DNA of 64,000 bases from Tetrahymena elliotti 4EA (lineage: Eukaryota > Ciliophora > Oligohymenophorea > Hymenostomatida > Tetrahymenidae): NCBI GenBank assembly GCA_000231825.2, contig JH720315.1, positions 1,089,728 to 1,153,727 of the forward strand, written 5' to 3'. The position numbers and the translations under genes are program-made. Shown here piece by piece: positions 35,690 to 49,377 of the stretch (within the stretch, counting starts at the first letter, position 1; each line of letters begins with the position of its first letter). The notes beneath the pieces were generated by a model that was not told the DNA's origin, did not search any database, and worked only from the letters and a program-made list of their open reading frames with translations.

Positions 35690-38600
35690 ATGAAATAGTC
35701 TGCTGAGAATAATTAAAATTAAAATCATCAAAATTAAAATAGTAAATAAATTTATTTTATTTTGCTCTTAGACAATTTAACATTACTTATTAGAAAAAAT
35801 GTTACTATAACGCAAATATTTATTCGTTTAATAGAATAAAATAAATGGATTTAGAAGCTCAAGACAATATTTGAAAATGAGATTACATAGTCTTCTCATA
35901 AAAAGAAAACAATAAAAGATAAAAAAATACTTTTAAGAACAAAAGATACTGATTCTGAATATTAAGAGGATGATTCAGATGATGATGATGATGATTCATA
36001 AGACATTTCTTTTTTGGAAAGAAATAAAGATAAAAAAAAGGTAGGAAGAAGCGTTAAACGATTTATTTAAATAAGTTAAATTCTTAATTATACAATCCAA
36101 AATTATTTAAGTTAAATGAGAAACGCTTAAGTTTGTTTTAATAAAATGAATAGGAATAAATGAAACATATGTATGAGTAAATTGCAGCAGAAATGAATTA
36201 AAATGATGGTTATAATGATATTGAACATGATGGTGAAGAAGATCTATGGGATTGGATGAGAAATTAAAATAAATATGAAGAAAATGATAATGAAGAATAG
36301 CAAATGCAATAATTATAAGAGTAGGAAGCTGAATTCATGGCATTAAAAGAGAAAGAAGAATAAACTAAATACCTTGATGTAGTAGAGATGAATGAGTTCT
36401 AAAAAATTTAAAAATTTACTGCAGACACTGCTTTAAGGAAGATTTTCAAGCAAATTTGGACAGTTAAAAAGTAAATATTTGATGTTTTCATTTACATTTA
36501 ATTCAAACAAAAGAAATTTTATAATAGAGTTATAATCAATTTTAAAGATTTATAAAGAATTTTGTTCTTAGTTTGCTAAAAATAGATACTGTTCTCATCT
36601 CTAGAATATATTTATTAGTCAATAGCTTTACAGCCTTTAATTTACAAAATTTAAGAGATTCTTTTGTCAAAAGTCTATCTCTAATTTATTAATATTTGTT
36701 CTATTTTAATCAAGCCCACCTAAATTAGTAACTATCATATTACACATCAAATTTATTCCACGAATGTCTTTTCATTTAATTGTAGCCTTTTTGAAATTCA
36801 AAAACAATTCTAAAAAAATGTATTCAAAGTTATTTTTATTAAGAAAAAATACTGGAAAAAACTACTTAAAATAATATTATATTCAAAAAATTTTGATTTT
36901 GAATATTATAAAATAAGAAATATTTGGAGATTATTTAGGTCATCCAATTTAAAAAAATAAAAGTTTATTTAATGAATAATAAATAAGAACTTTAATAAAT
37001 TAGTTTTTCAAATGTGTCTTTTGGTTAATAAAAATAAAAACTTTTTCAACTTCTTTAAACATAACTTTAAAAAAATAGAAGTAAACAGATTTAGATTTTC
37101 AGGAATTGACTCAAATAATAAATTTTTAATGATAGTTATTTACTTTTAGCTAATTTCTATTAATTTACCTTTCTTTGCTTAATATTTATATAATTTTAAA
37201 TAAAAATAGTTCGATTTCATAAATTTGCTGCAATATTATAAACAGCAAGCCTTTTGAATATGCTACTCTTTGTATTATTTTATGTAATTGCGTAATTTTA
37301 GCTATGGATGATCCAACTACAGATAGTGATGATTAATAAAGATAAAAAATAGAATTGGTCCTGCTTATTTTGTACACAGTAGAAATGGGACTTAAAATAT
37401 TAGCTTTAGGATTTATTTTTAATAAAGACTCTTATATGAGGGATTTGTGGAATATTTTAGATATTACTATTATTATTACAGGTTATTTACCTTATATCGT
37501 TAATACAAGTTAAGTTAATTTATCAGCAGTAAGATCATTGAGAGTTTTGAGACCGCTAAGAACTATTTCTAGAATTAAAGCTTTAAAATAAATTCTTAAC
37601 ACTCTTTTTAGTTCTTTTTCTCTGCTTAAAGATGCAATGATTATATTAGTTTTTTTCTATTTAGTATTTGCTATTGCTGGCTTATAATTATTTGCAGGTG
37701 CTTTAAAGAAAAGATGTTTTGATTCTACTAATGGCATACAATTTGGTGATAATATATCTAATATATATTTGTGTAGTGATGATCCTGACTGTTATTAATA
37801 TGCATAAAGTGATAAATAAATCAATTATATATGCGCAAAAGGAATGACAAGTCCTTTCTGGGATACTTAAAACTTTGATTCTTTTGGATGGTCTTTACTA
37901 AATGTTTATGTCGTTGTCTCTCAAGAAGGTTGGTCTACTATTTAAGCATAAGTCTAACAAACATTTGGTGTAAATTTACATTATTTTTATGAAAATAATA
38001 ACCTTCTTTTTTATAAATTAATTAGTATCCTTCATTCATTTATTTTATGATCTGCACATTAGTTGGAAATGTATTTTTAGAAAATCTATTGATGGCTATT
38101 ATTTAAATTAAATATGAAGAAAGTGAAAGATTACTCAAAAAAAGAGTTAAAAGCGTTGATGATTTTCAATCTCATAACTTAGCTGATTTTATTAGATGGG
38201 GTATTTACAAATCAAATAAATAAGTTTATAAAGAATTGGAAGAAAGGAAAGCAAAAAAAATAACAAGTATAGGAGAAATTATTAATTTTTTCAAACAAGG
38301 AGCATCAATTAAAAAGTTATTCACAATTACAAAATCTAAATCAAATAGCGGAAGTTTAAACAATAAAGAAAAGTAAGGAGAGGAGGATTAAAATATTGAT
38401 GAATAGGAAAACCCTTCAGCAGAAAAAAATTAAAATGGAAAAACTGAAAATGAATTAAGAGCTATTGAACAGTAGCCACAAATGAAGGATTAGCAAAATG
38501 ATTAAAGTAAACCACTTATTGAAAAAGATATACAAGAGCGTAATGAATAAAACTTAAATACTTAAAAATCTTAAGACACAAATCTGAATTTGCTTTTAAA

Positions 38601-41600
38601 AATACCTCCAATTGTTTTAAAAGAATCACAATTATCTATTTTAAATAATTATAATAGTAATTTTTCTCCTACAAATAGCAACGCTCTATTATCACAGCAT
38701 ATCAAATAAAATTAAAATTAAGATTTTGCGCTTTTAACATTAGAAGATAATCTTAGATAAAATTAACTCTAAAAATCCATCCGTATAAAAGACCTTGACT
38801 AAATTTAAAACAATGACTAGTAGTTCCCTAAATTTAATCCAATTCTTAAAAGACAACCCTAATACCTCAAAAGTAAATTTTATTTGTTTCTCATCAATTT
38901 AACGATTTTGTTTATGAAAATAAATAAAAATTATTTTTAATCTAAAACGAAAAATAAAATGAGATATTTAAGTTAAATGGTATATAAAATTTAGAGTCTT
39001 CAATGAGAGATAAATAATCTCCAAAAAGAGAAAACTAGAGGAAGAATTCCAGGAAAATGACAACAAAGAAAACGATGATTATAAAACCTTTAGAGCGAGG
39101 ATAGAGACAATTTAGGGGAAGTATAAAGAGCAATAATAATACTTAGATTCGTTTAACAATTGTAAAGAATAATTCATAGAGTAAAACAAAATAAATATCA
39201 TTCACTAAAATTTTAAACATTTTTGTATAAAATAATTTAGGTAGAAATCCTAGTGACATAAATTAAAATTCTTATATAAATTAATCAATTATAAATAGAG
39301 ATAGAAGCATGAATTAAAATACATATATTTCAAATAAATCTTAACAATAAGGGTCGAATTAATAAACAATTTTGTTATAGCCAAGTGTAATATAAAAGAC
39401 TAGACAGAATAAATAATATAGAGAAAGTAATTAGAATAGTTAATAGATCATACCTTCTAGAAAAGTAGAGTCTGATGTGAGTAGTATTGACAGTAATTTA
39501 AATAAAGATTATGATGAAGAGGATGAGTTTTTTAATGAAATATAAAAAACATATGAAATAAACTAATAGTTGGATTGTTAACTTGAATTAAAAGAAACCG
39601 AAGACAGCAAATTGATATAAAATATATTGAAAGATAGATAAATAGAAAGAAATTATAGAAAAAAAACTGTTACACTGTCAAATTTAGTTAATAATTAATT
39701 GAGTTAACCAATTATTTATAATGATCATATTTCTTTGAGTAGTATTCAAGAGGGCTCATAAAAGGAATTGATTGATGAAATTCCTAGAAATCCTAATCCA
39801 ATGCTAAAATCATTTAAACCTTAATCTTTTAAGAAGAAAAAGGAAGTTTCAATATAAGATTCATAAGAATTATATAGATAAGTAGATCCTGAATCTCCAA
39901 AGAAAGCAATTATGAATAAAAGAATTAAACACTTACCAGGAACTATGAACAGTATAAATTCATCTTCAAGAATCTAAAAGAGTCTTCCTGGTTCAATCAT
40001 TTTAGAAAATTCTTTAAATAATTCAAAATAAAAGCAAGCAAGAATTGCTTCCTAGTCTGAAATAAATTAAGATTCGAGATAACATATCTTATTAGATTCA
40101 AGCAAAATCAACTATTTAAATGATGATTTATTTTCTGATGAAGATTTTTACTATAATAATTAATAAAAACAATAACTGTCCAAGAAAGCAAGTATTGCAA
40201 GCAAATCAGGCATAAGCAAAATCAAGAAAGAAGTAAAGTTTTTATATATTTAATATAAGTTAGCCTTTTTAAATAAAATTATCAGATTTAGAAAAAGAAA
40301 TCAGTAAAAGATAAAAATGATGCTTAAGATTAAAAAATAAGCATAATGAACTAAGTCTTAAGTAAAGATGATGGTTAACTATACAGAAAACTTTTCTAAA
40401 ATAAAGATGTAATAGCAAGAGTGTTATACAAGGAACCCACTGACTATGAAGATGATATTTAACCTGTCTTAAAATCTTAAAAAAAGGAACTTAAAAAAAA
40501 AGAAAGAATTGAAAAACTTAAAAAAATGAAATTTTAAATCGCTTATCAAGCAGAAAAAAGGGTCAAACTAAGAAGTCAAGTTGTTGAAGAAAAAAGAAAA
40601 AGAAGTAAATAAATTCTTATTAAAATTTAGCATTTAATTCATTTCAATTATTTATTCATCATTAAATGATTGTCGACAAATAATTTTTGGATACAGTTAG
40701 AATAATTAATAGCTTAAAAAAAATATTTTATTTGAATTAATTATTATTTTTTTATAAATTAAGTGGAAAAGATGAAGTTTTTGCCAGTTAGTAAGAATAA
40801 GACTACCTTTTTGTTAATAAATTCTATAGCACAAGTACATCCAATTGGGATGAATCCTTTGGATTTAGCAGCTGCATAAAATAAATAAAAATCACAAACT
40901 TTAATTGGATAACCTACAAGTTAAAAATTAGTTCATGAAAATATGAGTTAGGGTACATATCATAAAGCTCCTAGTATTGTATAATAATTTTTAAAATAGT
41001 AAACATTATTTTCATAGAAGGGTAAAAATGATAATTTTGATGAGAAAGCCAACATTCTAGCTGATCCAAACTTAAAAACAAATGTTAATATGATTCCTTA
41101 GAGTGGTTAGAGTGCAGTTTCTTTGGAATATTTAGAAAATTAAGATAAGGCGAAAAAAGGAACAAATTTAATAATACCTGATTCTGATAAGAATAGTTAA
41201 TCAAATATGGGAACTCAATAAGCTTTTGATACTAATTTAATTACAAAGAAGGGAACATTAGCCAATTTTGATATATTAGATCCATAATAAAAATAAATAC
41301 TAACACCAAAAACAACAAAGGGAATATTGAAAATTAAATCAATGACTGGTAATGAATCAAATTAAAATGGAGAAATGAATAGATCTTAAACTAAACTTGA
41401 TGAAGCTTCTATAAATAAAAAGAAAACTAATCCTTATAGCAGTAACGTAGGTGCTAGACATTAAGGAGATTAACCCATATTTGATTGGGATTTAATAAAA
41501 GCAAGAGAAATACTATTCCCAACTGAGTAAGAAGAAGAAGAAAAATCATAAAGAGATACTGAATTTAGTATAGTTATGGGAGACAACGCAAGTATTTTTA

Positions 41601-44600
41601 ATAGTATTTTAGATGAAAGTAGAAGAAGTAGTTTGAACTCATCTAGTTATCAATATAGTTAAGGAACTTCTAGTAAATTTGAAAGCAATAGCATGAGCAG
41701 CTTTTCAAATCGTAGTCAAACAATTTCAAGTAAGGCATTTGATGAGACAATTGCTGATACATTAAGTAAAAAGTCAAAAAATTCTAAGAAAAAAGAAAAC
41801 ACAAATTCAAGCCAATTAGATACAAACAATTAAAAAGATGGAAAAGAAGATAAAAATAATGCTTAAAGCTCTGACTAATATAAACAGCCTTAAACTATTG
41901 ATCAGTTCATTAAAGAACCATTGGAAAAAGAATATGTCCAAATTGTTAAACAACAGGTCAATAATCTAATTCACAAAGGATAAAATAAGATCAAAGCAAA
42001 TTGGTCTGGAGATGATGTATTAATGGCAACTAAAGTTTTCAAGCAATAATAATCTATCAAAACCTTAATGAAATCATTAAATTATTCATAAACCATTTCT
42101 GAGTAAAATGAAGGAGGATTTATGGGAATAGTTAATGCCTTTAGGAGAAGAATTAAAATGCTTGTATAAGCTCCTGTCTATGAAAATCTAATTATGATTG
42201 TTGTCGTAATGAATACTGTCATTCTTTCCTTAGACGGTAGTGTCAACAGTAATTTATTCTTATTTTATCAATTGAAAATTAACTTTTTTCTTTCTTTCTA
42301 AAATCATCACAATAAAATTCTTCATTTGATAAATTTACATAAATAAGCTTTATTAAATTCTTTAAAAAATGTTCATGAAGTAATTTTTTCATATCAAGAT
42401 AATCTTTTGATTATCTAATTTTTTTAACAAATAATATTTTAACATGAGAGTTGAGGTAGATAAATTTAGCAGCACATAAGGAAGCTAAAAATAATAGCTA
42501 ACCTGAACTGGTTGATTGATTATTGAAATGATAATGATACATTACATGTTCTCACTTCCTAAATATCATTGAATCTTAAATATCTATCTACCCATTCTAC
42601 CACTTTTCATAAATATCAAATTAAGAGTCTTTATTGAGATGATTGAAAAATAGTTTAAAGTGAAAAAAAAATTAAAGTTTATTTCAAAAATATTAAGATA
42701 CGAATATTCTTGACCAATTCAATTAAATATTCACTTATGTTTTTGCTGTTGATATGGGATTGAAATTGATTGGCTTAGGTTTTACTTTATATTGTGCTGA
42801 TAGAATGAATATTTTTGATGGTTTAATTGTAATACTGTCAATTTTTGATATGGTATTTTTATCAGGATCTTCAGGTGGAAGCTCATTTAGTGCTTTTAGA
42901 TCTTTAAGAATATTAAGAGTATTTAGAGTTCTGAGAGTGACACGTCTTTTACGTTCTTTGAAGTTCATGAAAATATTGATTAAAGTTATATCTTCTATTT
43001 TAGATAAGCTTTTTTATATCATGCTACTGTTAGTTTTATACATTTTTATTTACACTTTGATTGGGATGTAGCTTTATGGTGGTTCATTTGTGGGTGTTTA
43101 AAGGAGTAATAGGATGGTTTTTGATTCCTTTTTGTAAGCTGGTTTCTCAGTTTTTGATTTACTAACAATAGAAAATTGGAATAATATACTTTATGTAGCT
43201 CTTAGAACTTAAGTTAATGTTGGAATTACTTGCTTTTATCTTATTAGTTGTATTTTCATAGGTAATTTTATCATTATGAACCTCGTCTTAGCTACTATGA
43301 TAGGAGCTTTTAATTCAAGTTAATTTGACAAAGAAAAAGATGAAATTGCCAACAACGTAGAAATTGTTGAAGATTTAGATCTTGGTCATACAACCACCCT
43401 AAACTCAACAACATTTATGAATATGTCTAATTCATAGTCTAGACTTGGCTCCAGTACTCATAGTTTCTCAGTTAAAAACAGATAAAGAATGTTCAGTGGA
43501 GGCTCATCTTAAGGATTTTCAGATGATCGCTCATAGCACAGTTTCTCTAAAAAATCATTATAAAATCAAAGAGAATCTTAATCTCAAGAAAGAGACAAAG
43601 CTAGTAGCATAAGTGATTCACACAATTAAAGTTTAGATAAATCAAGTCATAATAATTTAGAACTTTAAGTTGTTGATACTTAACAAAACCATGGCAATCA
43701 AAACAATATGTTTAAACAACAAAAAGCTGTAAAAAACAATGATGATGAAGAAAAAGAAGAAATCTTCTTGTTTTTTGACAACATCAAATGTTAAAGATCT
43801 CTTTATATTTTTTCTATGCAAAACAAAATAAGAAGAGCTTTCTATTACATCGTTAAGAACCCTCTTTTTGACAACATTATTCTAACGTAAATTTCCAATT
43901 TAATTTTTTATGAGATATTTGAACATTCACTTACACTCTATCATATAATTTATTTTCAAATATTGGATAATTCATTTATTTGATAACTCATTTAAATATT
44001 TTGGATAACTCAATAAATTATTTGATAATTCATTTATTAATGTTTGATAACTCAATGATATATATTTGATTATTAATTTATTTATATCTTATTTTAATCA
44101 TTAAATAGAGGTATCATTCTCAATTCTATCAAGCTAGTTTCTGATACTTATGATACAGGCTCTGATGCTTAAAAATAAGCTAGCTCTGTTTTAGATATAA
44201 TGTTTACCATTTTCTTTGCAATTGAATCTTGTTTAAAAATCATTTCTTATGGTTTTTTCTTTGATGAAAATTCATATCTTAGAGATAATTGGTCTAGATT
44301 AGATTTCTTTGTTGTTGTTACAAGTATACTTGATTTATTGCTGTAAAATGGCAATTTTTCTTCTCTTAAAATCTTAAGATTGCTCAGAACTCTTCGTCCT
44401 TTAAGAGTTTTACACCATAACAAGAGTATGAAATTAATTGTAACAACTCTACTTGAATCTATAGTTGGTATCTTAAATATGATTCTTGTCCTTTTCCTTG
44501 TTTGGTAAAATTTATTTCTTTGATTATTAATTTGGATAAAAACAATACATTTTCTATTTAATTTATAATGATTAAAAATAAATTGACATTTTATTTGAAA

Positions 44601-47600
44601 ATAAAAAGGTTAATGTTTGCAATTTTGGGAGTCAGCTTAATGAGTGGAAAGTTGAAATATTGCAACTTCCCAAATAATGGGATAAGCTATAATATTTATT
44701 AATATAATCAAGCATAAGTAAAGATTGTTATTTATTATGATTGATTTATTTAGTTATTTATACAAATAATAATAGTGTTAAATTGTTGGAGGAAATTGGA
44801 CTACTTATGACTTGAATTTTGATAGTGTTCCATCTGCTTTGTTGACCTTGTTTGTGATATCTACATTTGAAGGATGGCCTACATATGTTTTTAATTTCTT
44901 AGATGGAACAAGTGATGGACCAGTTTATTATGGTAGTGCTTATTTCTCCATTTACATAGTCTTCTTTATCTTAGTAGGAAGCTTTTTCTCAATCGATTTG
45001 TTTGGTGCAGTTTTATCTTTTCATTATGATATCGCTTTGCAAAAAAGTAAAAATAAATATCTATCAAGTGAATAAACATAATGGATAGAATTATAGAGAT
45101 TGATTCTTTTATCAAAACCTGATTATAACTCTATTGCTCTGCCTAAAAATAAAATTAGAAAATTTGTAAAAACTATAAATTAATTTATTTTTCAGATTAA
45201 ATAATTATTTGAAATATTTTGTAAAATTAGATTTGGGACATTTGCGAATCTTCATATTTAGAAATATTTATTATGATCTGTATTATAGGAAATGTTGTAT
45301 CTATGGCATTGGGTTATGACACATCTCCTTCTAGTTATGATACTATTCTTTAGGATATTAATCTTGCCTTTTCAATAGTTTTTATTAGTGAATGCATTCT
45401 GAAATTGATAGCATATGGCTGCAATGGATATTTTTATAAATCATCAAATATATTTGATTTCTTTGTGGTTTCTGTGTCTGTTATTGATATTATTTTTACC
45501 TATACTGGAAACTCATTTATCAAGTTCTTAAAAGTAGGACCTCAAATTGCTAGAATTTTTAGAGTATTTAGAGTTACTCGTCTTCTTCGTTTGATCAAAT
45601 AATTTGAAGGTTTACAAAAACTCATGTCAACTCTTATTTATGCTCTACCCTCTCTTGCTAATGCAACTGGATTACTGTTTTTAATTTACTTCATCTTTGC
45701 AATTTTAGCTTGCTATTTATATTCTCCTTATGAGTAAGTTTTTAATAATCAAGTTATAAAATGCATTCCCTTTAAAAATAAATCAACAAAGCAAATACTA
45801 ATTTTATTAAAAATTTTAAGATAAAAATTAAAATAAAATTGAAAAAAAAAAAAAATTTTTGTTGGATAAAAAAGAAGAAAATAAATTATTTATTTTTTTT
45901 AAATATTTAAATTAAAAAATAGGAATGGAAACAGTTTAAGCTCATTTTAGAATTTTTCTACATTCCATAGATCTTATTTGATGCTATTTAGAATGAGTAC
46001 AGGTGAAGATTGGTACCTAGTAATGTTTGATATTATTCATTAGACTAATATGTGGAGTGCTGCATTCTTTGTTATATTTATTATAATCCAAACATACGTC
46101 ATGATGAGTTTATTTATTTTGATTATTATTGAGTAATTTGAAAAAAATTATATCAATCCTGATAACCCAATCAATGAGTTCTAATATTCAGAAGAGGATT
46201 TCAAAAAACAATGGGTTCAATTTACAAGAAACAGCTATGGAATTAAAATTCATGAAAGATTTATTGCTGATTTTTACTTCCAAACACTCAGACCACTTGG
46301 TTTTGGTATATTTTTTATTAAATTTTCTAACATTATCAAAATATAAATTTTAAATTAGATTATAAGTCCAAGCTTAAAGAGTTTGTGGAACAAGTCAAGA
46401 CTATAAATCAACAAGTCAGTGAATAAGATTTAGAATTGATTACAGGAAAATTCAGAATCAAGCAAAAACAATTAGCTGAAAAAGAAATTATGAAAATGAA
46501 AATTAGATGTGATTATGATGGTTATGTTTTTTATAACGAATTATTATACTATTTTTTCAAACACTCACTTTATGATAGTGTTTTTGGTAGAACTGACAGA
46601 GCTTAATCTCAATCTGAATATGAAAAGTGTATCAAGGCAGAAGAAATCCTTTACAAAGAAGAGCATATCACTCGCAGAAAGCTCAGAGTTATTAAAAAGA
46701 AGGTAAAAAATATTATTTAATTTATTTTTTGACAAACAGTTAATTATTAAGTAAACTAAAATGAAGCCATTTATTTAGTAACTTGTATTAAAAATTAGAA
46801 ACAAAATAAAAATTATAAGTTTCTATCAAAAATATTAGCGATTTTAAAAGATTATCAAATCATTACTTAGTCTATTTATTTCAAAAATTAAATAAAACAA
46901 TTTAATAATTGAATTTAAAATATAAAGCAAAAATTTTTAAAATTGCTAACTCAAAATATTTTTTAAATTAATTAAATTGAAAAATATTTAAAATAAATTT
47001 ATTATTTTTAAAATAGCAAGCTGCATTGACAAAATAAAAGTTTATTTCTAGCAGATAAAAGGAAGTAAATCCTATGGTTAGAAGACTGTTTGTTGGGATG
47101 TGTTTTAAGAGTTGGATAAAATACAGTTAGAAAATTTAAAATACTATTTTATAAGATTATGATGATATATCAAGTTAGACTGATTCTGATGAGGAGTATG
47201 ATTAACTTTAAATAGATCCAGATGACTTTTAGAATGTCCTTGCTATTGACAAATTTTACAATTAAAAGGAAAAGGAAGACAATCTAATTCAGGTACTTAA
47301 AAATAGAAGGTTTATTATTCCTCGTTAGCATACAGTTATGCTTAGAAAACCAGATTAAAAAGATGCTTAACCAAATACTAATGAAGGCTTCTTTAATGGA
47401 AAATACTTTGAATTCCCTAATGCTGATGAAATTTACAAAGTAGAATTAGAATAAGAAGATATCAATTAATTTGAAATAAGAGTTTTAGAACAACAAAAGC
47501 AATAATAAATAATCAAAAAGAATGCTTAGAATAACAAAATGATGAATTCCTCTGTCCATTCAAATAATTAAGAAAGAGCATAAAATCAAAGAAGTGGCTC

Positions 47601-48597
47601 ACTAGATTAAAGAAATAACACACTTAAACTTTCTCATGTATTTAATAACATTCCAACCAAGCGTGCTTCTTTTGATGTAAATCATCTAAATTTAATGCAT
47701 AGCAACAACTTACTATAGGCAGCAGCTTAACATGTTTAATCTAATATAACTTTAGTCCAGCCTAAAAACAGACCTTCTATAGCTGAATCCACAAATTTAG
47801 CTAAAAACAGACCTTCTATTGCTGAATCCATCAATTTACATAAAAATAGACCTTCAATAGCTGATTCTTCCCATTTACCTAAAAACAGACCTTCTATAGC
47901 TGAATCTGCTGATTTACCTATAAACAGTCTTAAAAAAACATAGTCTGCAAACAAAGATTTGAAAATCCCAACAACTCCTTAATAATAATAACTATTAAAT
48001 TTAAGTTTAACTAAAAATGGAATTTAGTAAAAAAACAATTCTAAATCGCCTAGACTGTTAGCTCCTCATGAGAATAGTCATTAGAAAAAAGATAATAAAT
48101 CTATTTTTTCTTTAACTCCTTAAAACAGAGGTAATAATGATGATAATACTGATCAAAAGTAGAATGATGAGCATTTAATGTAATTACAAGCAACTCCAAT
48201 TAACTTTACATAGTTTGTCAACTCAAAGAATTTCATGAGCAGTCCTGAAGATGAATTCGAAGATGAAAATAAATAAAATTATGAATAAGTTTTACAAAAC
48301 AGACAATTAAGCTAAATTATATAGCCATCAAAAGAAAATAGCAGATTTGGAGACTCCCCTACATTAAAGCAACTAAAATAAGAGTTTCATTTAAATATTA
48401 ATTAAAATGAAATCAATGGTCACAACAATATTCAAACCTCAATTCCATTCATCCCATCATTAAACTTGGAACATAAGTAGTCTTCCCATTAATCTTAAGA
48501 TCATCATACTAAAATAGGTTTTGAAAACCAAGAAGTCTTAATATTAAAAAGCAAGAAAACAATCCCCCAAATCAAAATCAACTTTGAAGAAAATTGA
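35690..48597 (+). CDS. Four-domain voltage-gated Ca2+ channel alpha1 subunit
   Basis: Sixteen exons give 3,381 residues: 35690-35741, 35772-36040, 36154-36470, 37246-37969, 38026-38872, 38995-40232, 40286-40604, 40764-42248, 42698-43886, 44109-44504, 44609-44717, 44776-45165, 45231-45733, 45923-46305, 46359-46702 and 47017-48597. Every phase agrees. Four S1-S6 repeats lie at about residues 213-500, 1725-1960, 2140-2410 and 2450-2700. S4 arginine ladders include VRSLRVLRPLRTISRIK (I) and FRVLRVTRLLRSLK (II). Pore motifs are SQEGW, TIENW, STFEGW and STGEDW, so the selectivity ring is EEEE, typical of Ca2+ channels. In ciliates such channels drive Ca2+ entry across the ciliary or plasma membrane and control swimming direction. 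The I-II loop is about 1,200 residues of polar, Asn/Ser/Lys-rich sequence, far longer than in animal channels. The C-tail is about 650 residues with a 13-residue repeat. TGA stop follows INFEEN. Confidence 0.93.
43961..44057 (+). repeat. Short tandem repeat in a channel intron
   Basis: Five loosely spaced copies of TTTGATAACTCA-like units lie in the intron 43887-44108, between channel domains II and III. Copies vary by T/C and G insertions and are spaced about 16-24 bp apart. This explains the intron's length; it has no coding meaning. Confidence 0.6.
47761..47916 (+). repeat. Four tandem 39-bp units (KNRPSIAES repeat)
   Basis: Within the channel's last exon, four in-frame 39-nt units each encode 13 residues of the form x-K-N-R-P-S-I-A-E/D-S-x-x-L (channel residues about 3105-3156). 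Each unit contains R-P-S, a minimal site for basophilic kinases (R-x-S with a hydrophobic residue after). The unit is well conserved at the protein level, with several silent changes. A regulated, multi-site phosphorylation or docking tail is inferred. Confidence 0.85.
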
Positions 48598-49377
48598 TAA
48601 AATGAAAATCAAATCACACGTTTTTAATTAAAAAAATTTAATTTAAAAATTTAAAGTAATTTCTCCATTAAAGAATTAATATTTCTTTAAATTGGAATAA
48701 CAAAACTATTTTATATTTTTTTCAAATTAAAAATATAAAATTTAAAATATTTTATATTTATATACCAAGTCTTTTTTTTTAGAAATAAATTAAATATCTA
48801 AATTTAGTAAGGAAAGTTTCAATAAAATAAAAAAACATTTTTTTTTTTGAAAAATAGAAAAATTAAAATGAAATTGAAATAATCGAGTATTAATAATTAT
48901 TTATTTTATTTAAAAAATTGCCTCTATGATAAAAATAGTATCTTTTATAATATTTATTGTATGATTTGTTGGCATTTATTAGGAGATCTAAAGAATAATA
49001 TTTGCATTTCTAGAAAAATAATTAAATTTAATTAATAATTAGGAGAGCAGTAGAATAAAAAGTATAAAGATAGATAGATATTTTAAACATAAGTACTTTA
49101 AAAAAGTAAAATATTTTAATATTAAATGAAGTTGCAGATATAAAATCACTAACCTTTTATTTATATAAAGCATTTCTTTTGATTTATTTGTTTGCATTTT
49201 TGATCAATTAAATATTATTAAATTAGATCAATAATAAGCTTTTTAATCTTATAGTATTATGAAACCAATTATATTCCAAAAACAATAGAAAAATGAAATT
49301 TAATCTGCTATCAGATTTTATTTATTTATCTAAAATGAGATTTATTGAATTGTATTTTTTATTTGGAATTAGATTGA
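48598..49377. other. Spacer between channel and RAP-domain genes
   Basis: AT-rich, 780 bp, between two genes on the same strand. It should hold the channel's 3' end and the RAP gene's promoter. No motif or frame is supported. Confidence 0.5.

Noticed and set aside
47736..47954. Minus-strand frame with internal repeats
   Set aside because: It is the antisense of the 39-bp repeat in the channel's last exon, so its repetition is secondary.
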